From Phyllobacteriaceae bacterium UBA1940 (lineage in GTDB: Bacteria > Pseudomonadota > Alphaproteobacteria > Rhizobiales > Rhizobiaceae), in NCBI GenBank assembly GCA_002336975.1, contig DDFA01000042.1, positions 1 to 13,854 on the forward strand: 13,854 nt of DNA, read 5' to 3'. The notes under the pieces were generated by a model, which ran no database searches, was not told the origin of the DNA, and saw nothing but the letters and a program-made list of their open reading frames with translations. Numbering within the stretch: the first letter of the stretch is position 1; each line of letters opens with the position of its first letter. This document shows positions 6,445 to 13,854 of this stretch, piece by piece. A program made the position numbers and the translations under genes.

Positions 6445-6867
6445 TCAGCGGTCGATCTTGGTCGCCAGAATGAGCGAGGTCTGGGTCCGCTCGACGCCGT
6501 CAAGCTCGCCGATCCGGTCGATGACGCGTTCCAGCGCCTCGACGGTTTTCGCCGCGATGATCGCAATCAGGTCGACTTCGCCGCTGACGGAGTGAAGCGT
6601 CCTCACCTCGGGCATGGCCGACAGCCCGGCCACGGTCTCGCGTGCGGTTTTCGGTTTCACCGTGATCAGCACATGCCCCTTGATCAGCGCGTTCTCGACG
6701 GCGACGCCGCGACGCAGCGTGTAGCCGGCGATGATCCTGTTGCGTTCCAGCCGCTCGATCCGCGCCTGAACCGTCGTGCGCGACAATCCCAGCTGACGCG
6801 CCAGTTCGGCAATCGGCATGCGGGCGTTTTCCGCCAACAGGGAAAGCAGTTCCTCGTCCTTGTCCAT
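6445..6867 (-). CDS. Lrp/AsnC family transcriptional regulator
   Basis: A 140-residue Lrp/AsnC regulator, the normal length. The helix-turn-helix spans about 5-47 (DEELLSLLAENARMPIAELA, then LGLSRTTVQARIERLERNRIIAGYT). The ligand-binding RAM domain spans about 65-138 (HVLITVKP, PEVRTLHSVSGEVDLIAII, GVERTQTSLIL). I chose the ATG at 6867, which gives the typical MDKDEELL N-terminus; the open frame continues to 6927. It is divergent from a lysine 6-dehydrogenase-like gene. Regulators of this family often sense an amino acid and control the adjacent catabolic gene. Lysine is therefore a plausible ligand, by context only. PutR, the proline regulator, is a relative, but this gene is not next to putA. 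Confidence 0.9.
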   Translation of the reverse strand: MDKDEELLSLLAENARMPIAELARQLGLSRTTVQARIERLERNRIIAGYTLRRGVAVENALIKGHVLITVKPKTARETVAGLSAMPEVRTLHSVSGEVDLIAIIAAKTVEALERVIDRIGELDGVERTQTSLILATKIDR

Positions 6868-6879
6868 ATGGTCAATCTG

Positions 6880-6931
6880 CCGATATCGGTCGTCATAATG
6901 TGCGATCTTATACGGCAATATTAGCATATTG
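6880..6931. promoter_or_regulatory. Divergent promoter region with two palindromes
   Basis: The 125-nt region between the Lrp-type regulator and the dehydrogenase is AT-richer than its surroundings. It holds CCGATATCGG (6880-6889), a perfect palindrome, and CAATAT-TAGC-ATATTG (6916-6931), a 6-bp inverted repeat. AT-rich imperfect palindromes are typical Lrp/AsnC targets, so this is a good candidate operator for the divergent pair. Confidence 0.45.
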
Positions 6932-6992
6932 GCGGTTTGAAATGAAAGCGGCGACGTGGCCTGTTGCGCCTTTCACGTTTTTGGAGGCGCAG

Positions 6993-8102
6993 ATGCGCAA
7001 GATCGTCATTGTTGGGGCCGGCAATATCGGCGCGACCATCGCCAGCATGCTGGCCGAAACCGGCGCCTATGAGGTGCTGGTCTGCGATCGCGACGCATCG
7101 CGCTTTGACGGCGTCGAGCGCCACAAGGCGATCGCCACGCAGGTGCTGGACACCGCCGACGCGGCCGCCTTGCGCGCCGTGCTCGCCGGCCGATACGCTG
7201 TCCTCAGCGCTGCTCCCTTCAGCGTCACCACCCAGATCGCCGAAGCCGCGGTCGCCGCCGGCATCCACTATTTCGATCTGACCGAAGACGTGGCGTCGAC
7301 CGCGCGCGTCAAGCAGTTGGCCAAGGACGCGACCCATGCCCTTGTTCCGCAATGCGGCCTGGCGCCGGGCTATATCTCGATCCTGGCGAACGATCTCGCC
7401 CGCGGGTTCGATACTCTGGAAAGCGTGCGCCTGCGCGTCGGCGCCCTGCCGCAATATCCGTCGAACGCGCTCAAATACAACCTGACCTGGAGCACGGACG
7501 GCGTCATCAACGAATATGTCGAGCCGTGCGAGGCGGTTGTCGAAGGCCGGCTGGTCAATGTGCCGGCTATGGAGGAGCGCGAGGAGTTTTCACTCGACGG
7601 CATGACCTATGAGGCGTTCAACACCTCGGGCGGCCTTGGCACGATGTGCGACACCTATGCCGGACGGGTGCGCCTGCTCAACTACAAGACCATTCGCTAT
7701 CCCGGCCATGCCGAGATCATGAAGGCGCTGCTCAACGATCTCAATCTGCGCAACCGCCGCGAGACGCTGAAGGATATTCTGGAGCAGGCCCTGCCGTCGA
7801 CCAGCCAGGATGTGGTGATCGTGTTCGTCACGGTCAGCGGCCACAAGGGCGGGAGACTGGTTCAGGAGACGCATGCGCAGAAGATCTATGGCCGCGTCAT
7901 CGGCGGCAGGTTCTTCAGCGCCATCCAGGTCACCACGGCGGCCGGCATCTGCGCCGTGCTCGACCTGCTGGCCGCCGGCCGGTTGCCGCAATCGGGTTTT
8001 GTGCGTCAGGAAGACGTTGCGCTCGACGCTTTTCTGCAGAACCGTTTTGGGCGCAACTACGCCAGCGCGGTCGAACGGGCGCATCTGGCGAAGATCGCGT
8101 AG
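6993..8102 (+). CDS. Saccharopine dehydrogenase-family enzyme, lysine 6-dehydrogenase-like
   Basis: A 369-residue oxidoreductase. The Rossmann fold starts at MRKIVIVGAGNIG (G8, G10, G13). An acidic D32 near the end of strand 2 (VLVCDRD) suggests NAD preference. The central block VPQCGLAPGYISILANDLA (118-136) and the later FNTSGGLGTMCDTYAGRVRLLNYKTIRYPGHAEIMKALL resemble bacterial L-lysine 6-dehydrogenases. Those enzymes deaminate the epsilon-amino group of lysine to aminoadipate semialdehyde, which cyclises. A saccharopine-forming or -cleaving reaction remains possible. GGAGG at 6983-6987 and the glycine motif fix the ATG at 6993; the frame is open back to 6900. The divergent Lrp/AsnC regulator supports an amino-acid catabolic role. 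It ends before a shared terminator. Confidence 0.8.
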   Translation: MRKIVIVGAGNIGATIASMLAETGAYEVLVCDRDASRFDGVERHKAIATQVLDTADAAALRAVLAGRYAVLSAAPFSVTTQIAEAAVAAGIHYFDLTEDVASTARVKQLAKDATHALVPQCGLAPGYISILANDLARGFDTLESVRLRVGALPQYPSNALKYNLTWSTDGVINEYVEPCEAVVEGRLVNVPAMEEREEFSLDGMTYEAFNTSGGLGTMCDTYAGRVRLLNYKTIRYPGHAEIMKALLNDLNLRNRRETLKDILEQALPSTSQDVVIVFVTVSGHKGGRLVQETHAQKIYGRVIGGRFFSAIQVTTAAGICAVLDLLAAGRLPQSGFVRQEDVALDAFLQNRFGRNYASAVERAHLAKIA

Positions 8103-8109
8103 AGCGCCA

Positions 8110-8205
8110 CGCGTCCAATTGGACGCGCAAAGGACACTCCAACACTTTGAATCTGCTGCATCGTGCTTTCGAAAATCGAACCCGATTTTCGGGCCGATGC
8201 AGTAG
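8110..8205. repeat. Intergenic palindromic repeat of rhizobial type
   Basis: The unit opens with a perfect 18-bp palindrome, CGCGTCCAATTGGACGCG (8110-8127). It continues with a nested hairpin: an outer stem 8153-8163 with 8195-8205 (11 bp with one G-T pair) encloses an inner stem CGAAAATCG (8170-8178) with CGATTTTCG (8183-8191) around an AACC loop. I recall similar short non-coding repeats scattered between genes in Rhizobiales. I cannot count copies from this window. It has no coding capacity and may be transcribed as the 3' tail of the preceding gene. Confidence 0.6.
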
Positions 8206-8222
8206 CAAAGATCCTGGAATGC

Positions 8223-8256
8223 AAAAAACCCGCCGGGTCGCCCCGACGGGTTTTTT
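8223..8256. terminator. Bidirectional terminator between dehydrogenase and phasin
   Basis: AAAAAACCCG (8223-8232) pairs with CGGGTTTTTT (8247-8256). A GC-rich inner stem (8234-8237 with 8242-8245) sits inside it. The A run on one side and T run on the other make a classical rho-independent terminator in both directions. It serves the dehydrogenase (plus) and the phasin (minus). Confidence 0.85.
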
Positions 8257-8278
8257 GACTGACGCGGAAGGCGGACTG

Positions 8279-8755
8279 TTACGCAGCCTTCTTCGGATAC
8301 ATCGCCGACAGATCCGACTGGACCTGCTTGACGCCGTCGGTCAGCGAGGCGCGGGCGGCTTCAGCGGCGTTCTTGGCGCGCTCGAAGTTGACGCGGGCGC
8401 TCTCACGAACGTAGTCCGACTGGATCTGGACGACTTCGTTCAGCGACTTGGCGGCGGCGACCTTCTCGACGGTCTTCAGCGCGTGCTGGGCGTTCGACAG
8501 CGATGCGTCGATGACGCCGCGAGCGAAGTTGGCGTAGCCGCCGATGAAGGAGGTCGCGAGCTTCTCGGCGCGGGTCGCCGCATTGGCGGCGTTGGCGTGA
8601 ACCGATTCAACGCGCTCTTCAGCGGTCTTTGCCTGGCGCACGACGAAGTCGCGGGCGGCTGCAGGCAGTTCGAAATTCTTGGCGGCGTCAAAAGCCTTGC
8701 TGAAGGATTCAGCGGCTTCGCCGGCGATCGACGGGGTCTTCACGGTCTTGGACAT
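8279..8755 (-). CDS. Phasin (PHB granule-associated protein)
   Basis: A 158-residue phasin-family protein. It begins MSKTVKTPSIAGEAAESFSKAFDAAKNF and is mostly amphipathic alpha helix, rich in alanine and charged residues with no Trp. The centre, ATSFIGGYANFARGVIDASLSNAQHALKTVEKVAAAKSLNEVVQIQSDYVRES (about 67-119), is the typical phasin domain. It ends in PKKAA. Phasins coat polyhydroxybutyrate granules and control their size and number. The ATG at 8755 has GGAGAGAAAG just upstream and gives the family N-terminus; the frame continues to 8815. A second phasin lies 1.6 kb away. Its promoter contains a TTGTGCGTTGCA sequence that may be a PHB-responsive operator. Confidence 0.9.
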   Translation of the reverse strand: MSKTVKTPSIAGEAAESFSKAFDAAKNFELPAAARDFVVRQAKTAEERVESVHANAANAATRAEKLATSFIGGYANFARGVIDASLSNAQHALKTVEKVAAAKSLNEVVQIQSDYVRESARVNFERAKNAAEAARASLTDGVKQVQSDLSAMYPKKAA

Positions 8756-8819
8756 CTTTCTCTCCATTCTCTGGTTGAGCAACGGTTGGCCCCGTTCACC
8801 ATTGACCCGAGGCATGGCG

Positions 8820-8850
8820 ATTATATAGAAGCTTCTATTGTGCGTTGCAA
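8820..8850 (-). promoter_or_regulatory. Phasin promoter with operator-like motif
   Basis: On the minus strand, TTGCAA (8850-8845) can serve as -35 and TATATA/TATAAT (8827-8820) as -10, spaced 17-19 nt. A perfect palindrome, ATAGAAGCTTCTAT (8825-8838), fills most of the spacer. On the plus strand, TTGTGCGTTGCA (8838-8849) overlaps the -35 and resembles the GNAT-promoter palindrome at 4437-4453. TGC-rich operators are known for PhaR, the PHB-sensing repressor of phasin genes. Assignment to PhaR is inference. Confidence 0.55.
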
Positions 8851-9017
8851 CATGGATTTCTGGTGCAGCGCAATAATTCCGCTAAGCCGTTGAAAATGCG
8901 GCCAAGAAAATCCGGGTATCGACCAGTTTCCGGGCCGGCGGGACGGTGTGCGGCAGCGTTGACAGTGGCAAAGCCGCCGAACAGTGGCTAGATGTCTGTG
9001 ACAACCGGAATGCGCCC

Positions 9018-10301
9018 ATGGCCGACGCCGCAGTTCACCGCCTGTCAGCAGACGACGCCGCCAAGCTGGCGGCTTTGCAGCGGGTCAAGTTCATCGCCAC
9101 CGCGACGCTGGCGCTGTGCGTCGTCGTTTTTCTCGTCGCGCACGGGATGCAGACCCGCTTTCCCGTCCTGGCCTTCGTCGCCGCGTTCGCCGAGGCGGCG
9201 GCGATCGGCGGACTGGCCGACTGGTACGCGGTCGTCGCCTTGTTCAAGCGGCCGCTCGGCCTGCCGATCCCCCACACCGCGATCATCCCCTCCAACCAGG
9301 AGCGCATCGCCGACAATCTCGGCAAGTTCATCGAGCAGAATTTTCTCGACCAGGAGACCGTCGGCAAGAAGCTGCGCGAGGTCGACTTCGCCGAGCTGGT
9401 CGCCGACTGGCTGTCGGATGCCGACAAGTCCGAGGGGCTGGCGCGCTTCGTCACCCGGCTCATCCCGCAGGCGATGACGGCGATCGAGGGGTCGGGGCTG
9501 AAGGATTTTATTGCCGAGCGCATGGTGCAGCAGGTCGAAAAGGTCGAGATCGCGCCGCTCGCCGCGGAACTGCTCACCGCCTTCACCGACGACCGGCGTC
9601 ACCAGAAACTGTTCAACGAACTGATCAAGGTGCTGGGGCGGTTCCTCAATGACGAGGCGGCGCAGAACGTCATTCGCGACAAGATCCGCGACGAGCTCCC
9701 GTCGCTGGCGAGGGTTTTTCGCGCCGACGCGTTTCTGTTGAAACGCATCATCGGCTCGGCCGCGTCGCTGCTCGACGAGGTCAAGGCCGACCCCAACCAT
9801 CCGATGCGCGAGGAGTTCGACCGGTTCGTCGTCGGCTTCGTCGAGAAGCTGCGGACATCGAAATCCTACGCCAAGCGCGCCGAGAAGATGAAGCGCGATT
9901 TCCTCGCCAGGCCAGAACTGCGCGAGCTCGCCCAGGACATGTGGGACAGTTTCCGCTCCTTCCTCGAGCAGGACGCGCGCGGCCAGGATTCGATGATCCG
10001 GAAACATCTGACCGGGCTGCTGGTCGATGTCGGGCGTCAGCTGTCGTCCGATCCCGCCATCCGCGCCGACATGAACGCCGGTTTCGTCGTTGCGCTCGGC
10101 TCGTTTGTCGAGGCGCAGAAGAGCGGCGTCTCCAGCTTCATCTCGCAGCAGGTCAAGAGCTGGGATCTGGGCCAGCTGACCCAGCTGATCGAGATCAATG
10201 TCGGCCGCGATCTGCAGTTCATCCGCTTCAACGGCATGCTGATCGGCGGCATCGCCGGACTGCTGCTCTATTTGGCCGAACGGCTGATCTTCGCCAATTG
10301 A
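9018..10301 (+). CDS. DUF445 family inner-membrane protein
   Basis: A 427-residue DUF445 (YjiN-type) protein of unknown function. Residues about 25-42 (FIATATLALCVVVFLVAH) form a membrane segment. The second hydrophobic stretch, FPVLAFVAAFAEAAAIGGLADWYAVVALFKRPLGLPIPHTAIIP (48-91), contains the family signature GGLADWxAVxALFxRPxGxPIPHTAIIP. A long helical soluble region follows, and a C-terminal membrane segment (GMLIGGIAGLLLYLAERLIF) ends the protein. The frame is open from 8946, but the ATG at 9018, preceded by CCGGA at a good distance, gives a more typical N-terminus. It is 50 nt upstream of a phasin gene on the same strand, so probably co-transcribed with it. Confidence 0.88.
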   Translation: MADAAVHRLSADDAAKLAALQRVKFIATATLALCVVVFLVAHGMQTRFPVLAFVAAFAEAAAIGGLADWYAVVALFKRPLGLPIPHTAIIPSNQERIADNLGKFIEQNFLDQETVGKKLREVDFAELVADWLSDADKSEGLARFVTRLIPQAMTAIEGSGLKDFIAERMVQQVEKVEIAPLAAELLTAFTDDRRHQKLFNELIKVLGRFLNDEAAQNVIRDKIRDELPSLARVFRADAFLLKRIIGSAASLLDEVKADPNHPMREEFDRFVVGFVEKLRTSKSYAKRAEKMKRDFLARPELRELAQDMWDSFRSFLEQDARGQDSMIRKHLTGLLVDVGRQLSSDPAIRADMNAGFVVALGSFVEAQKSGVSSFISQQVKSWDLGQLTQLIEINVGRDLQFIRFNGMLIGGIAGLLLYLAERLIFAN

Positions 10302-10351
10302 CGTTCGTGCCGCGACGCCTAATCTCGGATCAAAGCCAAGCGGAGGAAACC

Positions 10352-10786
10352 ATGGCCAAAAAACCCGAAGCCGAGTCGTTCGTCGACATGTTCAGGAATT
10401 TCGGCGCCAATCTGAACATGCCCAGCGTCGACGTCGACAAGATCATCGCGCACCACCGGAAAAATCTCGAGACGCTGGAAAAGACCGCCAAGGCGGCGAC
10501 CGCCGGCGCCTCGTCGATGATGGCGAAACAGCGTGAAATGCTTCAGGAGACGCTGCGCGAGGTGACCGACATGGCGCAGGGCATGCGTTCGGGCGGCGCA
10601 AATCCGCAGGAATTCATGGCCAAACAGGCCGATTTCGCCAAACGTTCGTTCGAAACCGCGATCAAGAACGCGTCCGAAATGGCCGATGTGGTGCGCGCCT
10701 CATCGACCGAAACGATCGAAATCCTGCGCAATCGCATCAAGGAAGCGATGGAAGAGATCCGTGACGGCGTCGAGAAAAAGAAGTAG
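10352..10786 (+). CDS. Phasin-family protein (second copy)
   Basis: A 144-residue helical protein of the phasin family, with little sequence identity to the phasin at 8279-8755. It begins MAKKPEAESFVDMFRNFGANLNMPSVDVD. Then come DKIIAHHRKNLETLEKTAKAATAGASSMMAKQREMLQETLREV (about 29-71), FMAKQADFAKRSFETAIKNASEMADVV, and a charged C-terminus ending in KKK. FG.N..MP..D.D.....HRKN...L is typical of this alphaproteobacterial phasin group. It probably binds PHB granules. GGAGG precedes the ATG at a good distance. It lies between the DUF445 gene and an alpha-hydroxy-acid oxidase gene that begins 12 nt after its stop, so a three-gene operon is likely. Confidence 0.85.
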   Translation: MAKKPEAESFVDMFRNFGANLNMPSVDVDKIIAHHRKNLETLEKTAKAATAGASSMMAKQREMLQETLREVTDMAQGMRSGGANPQEFMAKQADFAKRSFETAIKNASEMADVVRASSTETIEILRNRIKEAMEEIRDGVEKKK

Positions 10787-10798
10787 CCGGCCTTCGCC

Positions 10799-12067
10799 AT
10801 GAGCAGCGATCGCCGCCAGCCGCCCGGACGCTTTCGGCAGATGCAGATCTATGTTCCCGGTCTCGGCGGCGCGCGGCCGCTGGTTCCGGTCGCGCCCGAC
10901 TTGCTGGAGGCCAAAGCGGCCGACGCCATGGGACCGGACGCGGCCGCCTACATCATCGGCGGCGCCGGCATGGAGGCGACGATGCGGGCCAACCGGACCG
11001 CCTTCGAGCGCCGTCCATTCGCGCCGCGCGTTCTCAACGACGTTTCCAGCCGCGACCTTTCGGTCGAGCTGTTTGGCCGACGCCACCGGACGCCTGTGCT
11101 GCTGGCGCCCATCGGCGTGCTGGAAATGGTCGACCGCGACGCCGATCTGGCGGTGGCCCGCGCCGCAGCGGCCGAGGGCGTCGGCTATGTGTTCTCCAAC
11201 CAGGCATCGGTCAGGCTCGAGGACTGCGCCGCCGCCATGGGCGATGCGCCGCGCTGGTTCCAGCTCTACTGGTCAAGCGATGACGCCTTCGTCCGCTCGG
11301 TGGTCGGCCGCGCCGAGGCAAGCGGCTGCGAGGCCATCGTGGTGACGCTCGACACCACGCTTCTGGGCTGGCGTCCGCGCGATCTCGACCGGGCGTCGCT
11401 GCCGTTCCTGCAAGGGCAGGGGCTGGCGCAATATCTTTCCGACCCGGTGTTTCGCGCCGCCATTCCGGCGACGCCGCCGGATTCGGGTTTCAGGCCGAAG
11501 GGGCCTGGCGTCATCGGCACGCTGCTCAATCTCGTCCGCAAGGGACGCGAATTCGGCCTGTCGACGCGGCAGATGCGCTCGGCGGTCGCCCATTTCACCG
11601 CGACCTATTCGCGCCCGGACCTGAAATGGAGCGATCTCGCGCGGCTGCGCGAGATGACCGGGCTGCCGATCCTGCTCAAGGGCGTGCGCCATGCCGGCGA
11701 CGCCCGCCGCGCCCGCGAACTGGGCATTGATGGGGTCATCGTCTCCAACCATGGCGGACGGCAGGTCGACGGCGAGATCGCCGCGCTCGACGCATTGCCG
11801 GCGATTGTCGCTGCTGCAGGCGACATGCCGGTGCTGATGGATTCGGGCGTCCGCACCGGCGGCGACGTCGTCAAGGCGATTGCGCTTGGCGCGCGCGCCG
11901 TCCTCATCGGCCGGCCTTATGTCTACGGTCTGGCGATTGCGGGCGAGGCCGGCGTGCGCGAGGTGATCGCCAACATCGTCGCCGAACTCGACCTGACGCT
12001 GGCGCTGATCGGCGCGGCAAGCGTGTCCGGGCTCGGGCCGCATGTGTTCGAGGCCGACGCGCTTTAG
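10799..12067 (+). CDS. FMN-dependent alpha-hydroxy-acid oxidase, lactate 2-monooxygenase-like
   Basis: A 422-residue (beta/alpha)8 flavoenzyme of the lactate/glycolate oxidase family. Family residues seen: QLYW (155-158), VTLDT (182-186), WRPRDL (191-196), K294 in LLKGV, the catalytic base H318 and R321 in SNHGGRQ (316-322), and FMN-phosphate motifs DSGVRTGGD (348-356) and [15 protein letters not shown] (364-378). The N-terminal [24 protein letters not shown] and GWRPRDL resemble Mycobacterium lactate 2-monooxygenase more than L-lactate dehydrogenase LldD. It probably oxidises L-lactate or another 2-hydroxy acid to the keto acid, or to acetate and CO2 if a true monooxygenase. It starts 12 nt after the phasin stop without a clear ribosome site, so translation may be coupled; an ATG at 10841 is an alternative start. 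Confidence 0.88.
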   Translation: MSSDRRQPPGRFRQMQIYVPGLGGARPLVPVAPDLLEAKAADAMGPDAAAYIIGGAGMEATMRANRTAFERRPFAPRVLNDVSSRDLSVELFGRRHRTPVLLAPIGVLEMVDRDADLAVARAAAAEGVGYVFSNQASVRLEDCAAAMGDAPRWFQLYWSSDDAFVRSVVGRAEASGCEAIVVTLDTTLLGWRPRDLDRASLPFLQGQGLAQYLSDPVFRAAIPATPPDSGFRPKGPGVIGTLLNLVRKGREFGLSTRQMRSAVAHFTATYSRPDLKWSDLARLREMTGLPILLKGVRHAGDARRARELGIDGVIVSNHGGRQVDGEIAALDALPAIVAAAGDMPVLMDSGVRTGGDVVKAIALGARAVLIGRPYVYGLAIAGEAGVREVIANIVAELDLTLALIGAASVSGLGPHVFEADAL

Positions 12068-12146
12068 CCGGGCAGGGCGAGAAAGCCTGCGCGGCGGCAG
12101 TCGGATCGACTGCTCTCGATATCTCAAACCTTATCCGCGACAACAC

Positions 12147-12230
12147 CCTCACCCGTAGCCTCCCCACAAGGGGGAGGGAGGCGTCGGCGCTGGCGATTCC
12201 CTCCCCCTTGTGGGGAGGCTACGGGTGAGG
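12147..12230. repeat. Perfect inverted repeat with 33-bp arms
   Basis: The left arm (12147-12179) and right arm (12198-12230) are exact reverse complements over 33 bp, separated by 18 nt. Each arm contains its own smaller inverted repeat (CTCCCC-ACAA-GGGGGAG). It lies between two convergent genes, so its RNA could fold into a very stable hairpin for either strand and serve as a terminator or mRNA-end stabiliser. I recall palindromes with the core CCCCACAAGGGGGAGGG between genes in many rhizobial genomes. No coding or transposase sequence is present. Confidence 0.85.
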
Positions 12231-12249
12231 CGCTTGATCTTAAGCGCCT
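12228..12249 (-). terminator. Hairpin downstream of parE
   Basis: AGGCGCTT (12228-12235) pairs with AAGCGCCT (12242-12249) around a 6-nt loop, starting 10 nt after the parE stop in the direction of parE transcription. No T run follows, so it is at best a weak or factor-assisted terminator. It abuts the 33-bp-arm inverted repeat. Confidence 0.4.
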
Positions 12250-12259
12250 GTCGCGCCCG

Positions 12260-13854
<1,595 letters not shown>

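Noticed and set aside
7646..8893. A 415-residue plus-strand frame across the dehydrogenase end, repeat, terminator and antisense of the phasin
   Set aside because: It passes through the intergenic hairpins and a strong terminator and has no family resemblance. It is a shadow of real genes.
9045..10007. A 320-residue minus-strand frame opposite DUF445
   Set aside because: Composition mirrors the sense gene, and there is no domain or ribosome site.
11273..12127. A 284-residue minus-strand frame opposite the 2-hydroxy-acid oxidase
   Set aside because: It is antisense to a gene with intact catalytic motifs and encodes no recognisable protein.

Overview
The window is GC-rich chromosomal DNA from an alphaproteobacterium. 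It is most likely a member of the Rhizobiales close to Mesorhizobium/Phyllobacteriaceae. The evidence is a RirA iron regulator with the three family cysteines, an alphaproteobacterial ParE, two polyhydroxybutyrate (PHB) phasins, a DUF1127 microprotein and intergenic palindromes of the kind common in rhizobial genomes. No phage, transposase, CRISPR, tRNA or rRNA is visible. Gene density and codon use look even throughout.

Layout. (1) 2-424 is the C-terminal end of PutA (proline catabolism), convergent with rirA (467-928, minus). (2) A 216-nt divergent region separates rirA from a self-sufficient CYP102-type P450/NADPH reductase fusion (1145-4366). It holds an Irr-box-like palindrome. The P450 gene ends at a hairpin terminator. 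(3) A GNAT acetyltransferase (4508-5053), with a perfect palindrome in its promoter, converges on an ArsR-type regulator (5057-5734, minus), leaving 3 nt between the stops. (4) A DUF1127 microprotein (5872-6009) and a NIPSNAP protein (6090-6428) follow. (5) An Lrp/AsnC regulator (6445-6867, minus) is divergent from a lysine 6-dehydrogenase-like enzyme of the saccharopine dehydrogenase family (6993-8102). (6) An intergenic palindromic repeat and a bidirectional terminator precede a phasin (8279-8755, minus). A DUF445 membrane protein (9018-10301), a second phasin (10352-10786) and an FMN-dependent alpha-hydroxy-acid oxidase of the lactate 2-monooxygenase type (10799-12067) then form a probable operon. 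(7) A perfect 33-bp-arm inverted repeat separates that operon from the 3' part of parE (12260-13854, minus).

How the parts fit. Most of the window is ordinary housekeeping and carbon/redox metabolism: proline, a probable lysine degradation step, lactate or 2-hydroxy acids, and PHB granule proteins. Three regulatory patterns stand out. A 24-bp operator-like sequence occurs at identical spacing at the ArsR start codon and again upstream of the NIPSNAP gene, suggesting one regulator controls both. A TTGTGCRTTGCA motif is shared by the GNAT and phasin promoters, overlapping core promoter elements in both. An Irr-type palindrome lies before rirA. The CYP102 protein is complete but differs from Bacillus P450 BM3 at residues that bind the fatty-acid carboxylate and tune the heme. 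I did not find a convincing new multi-gene defence or mobile system.
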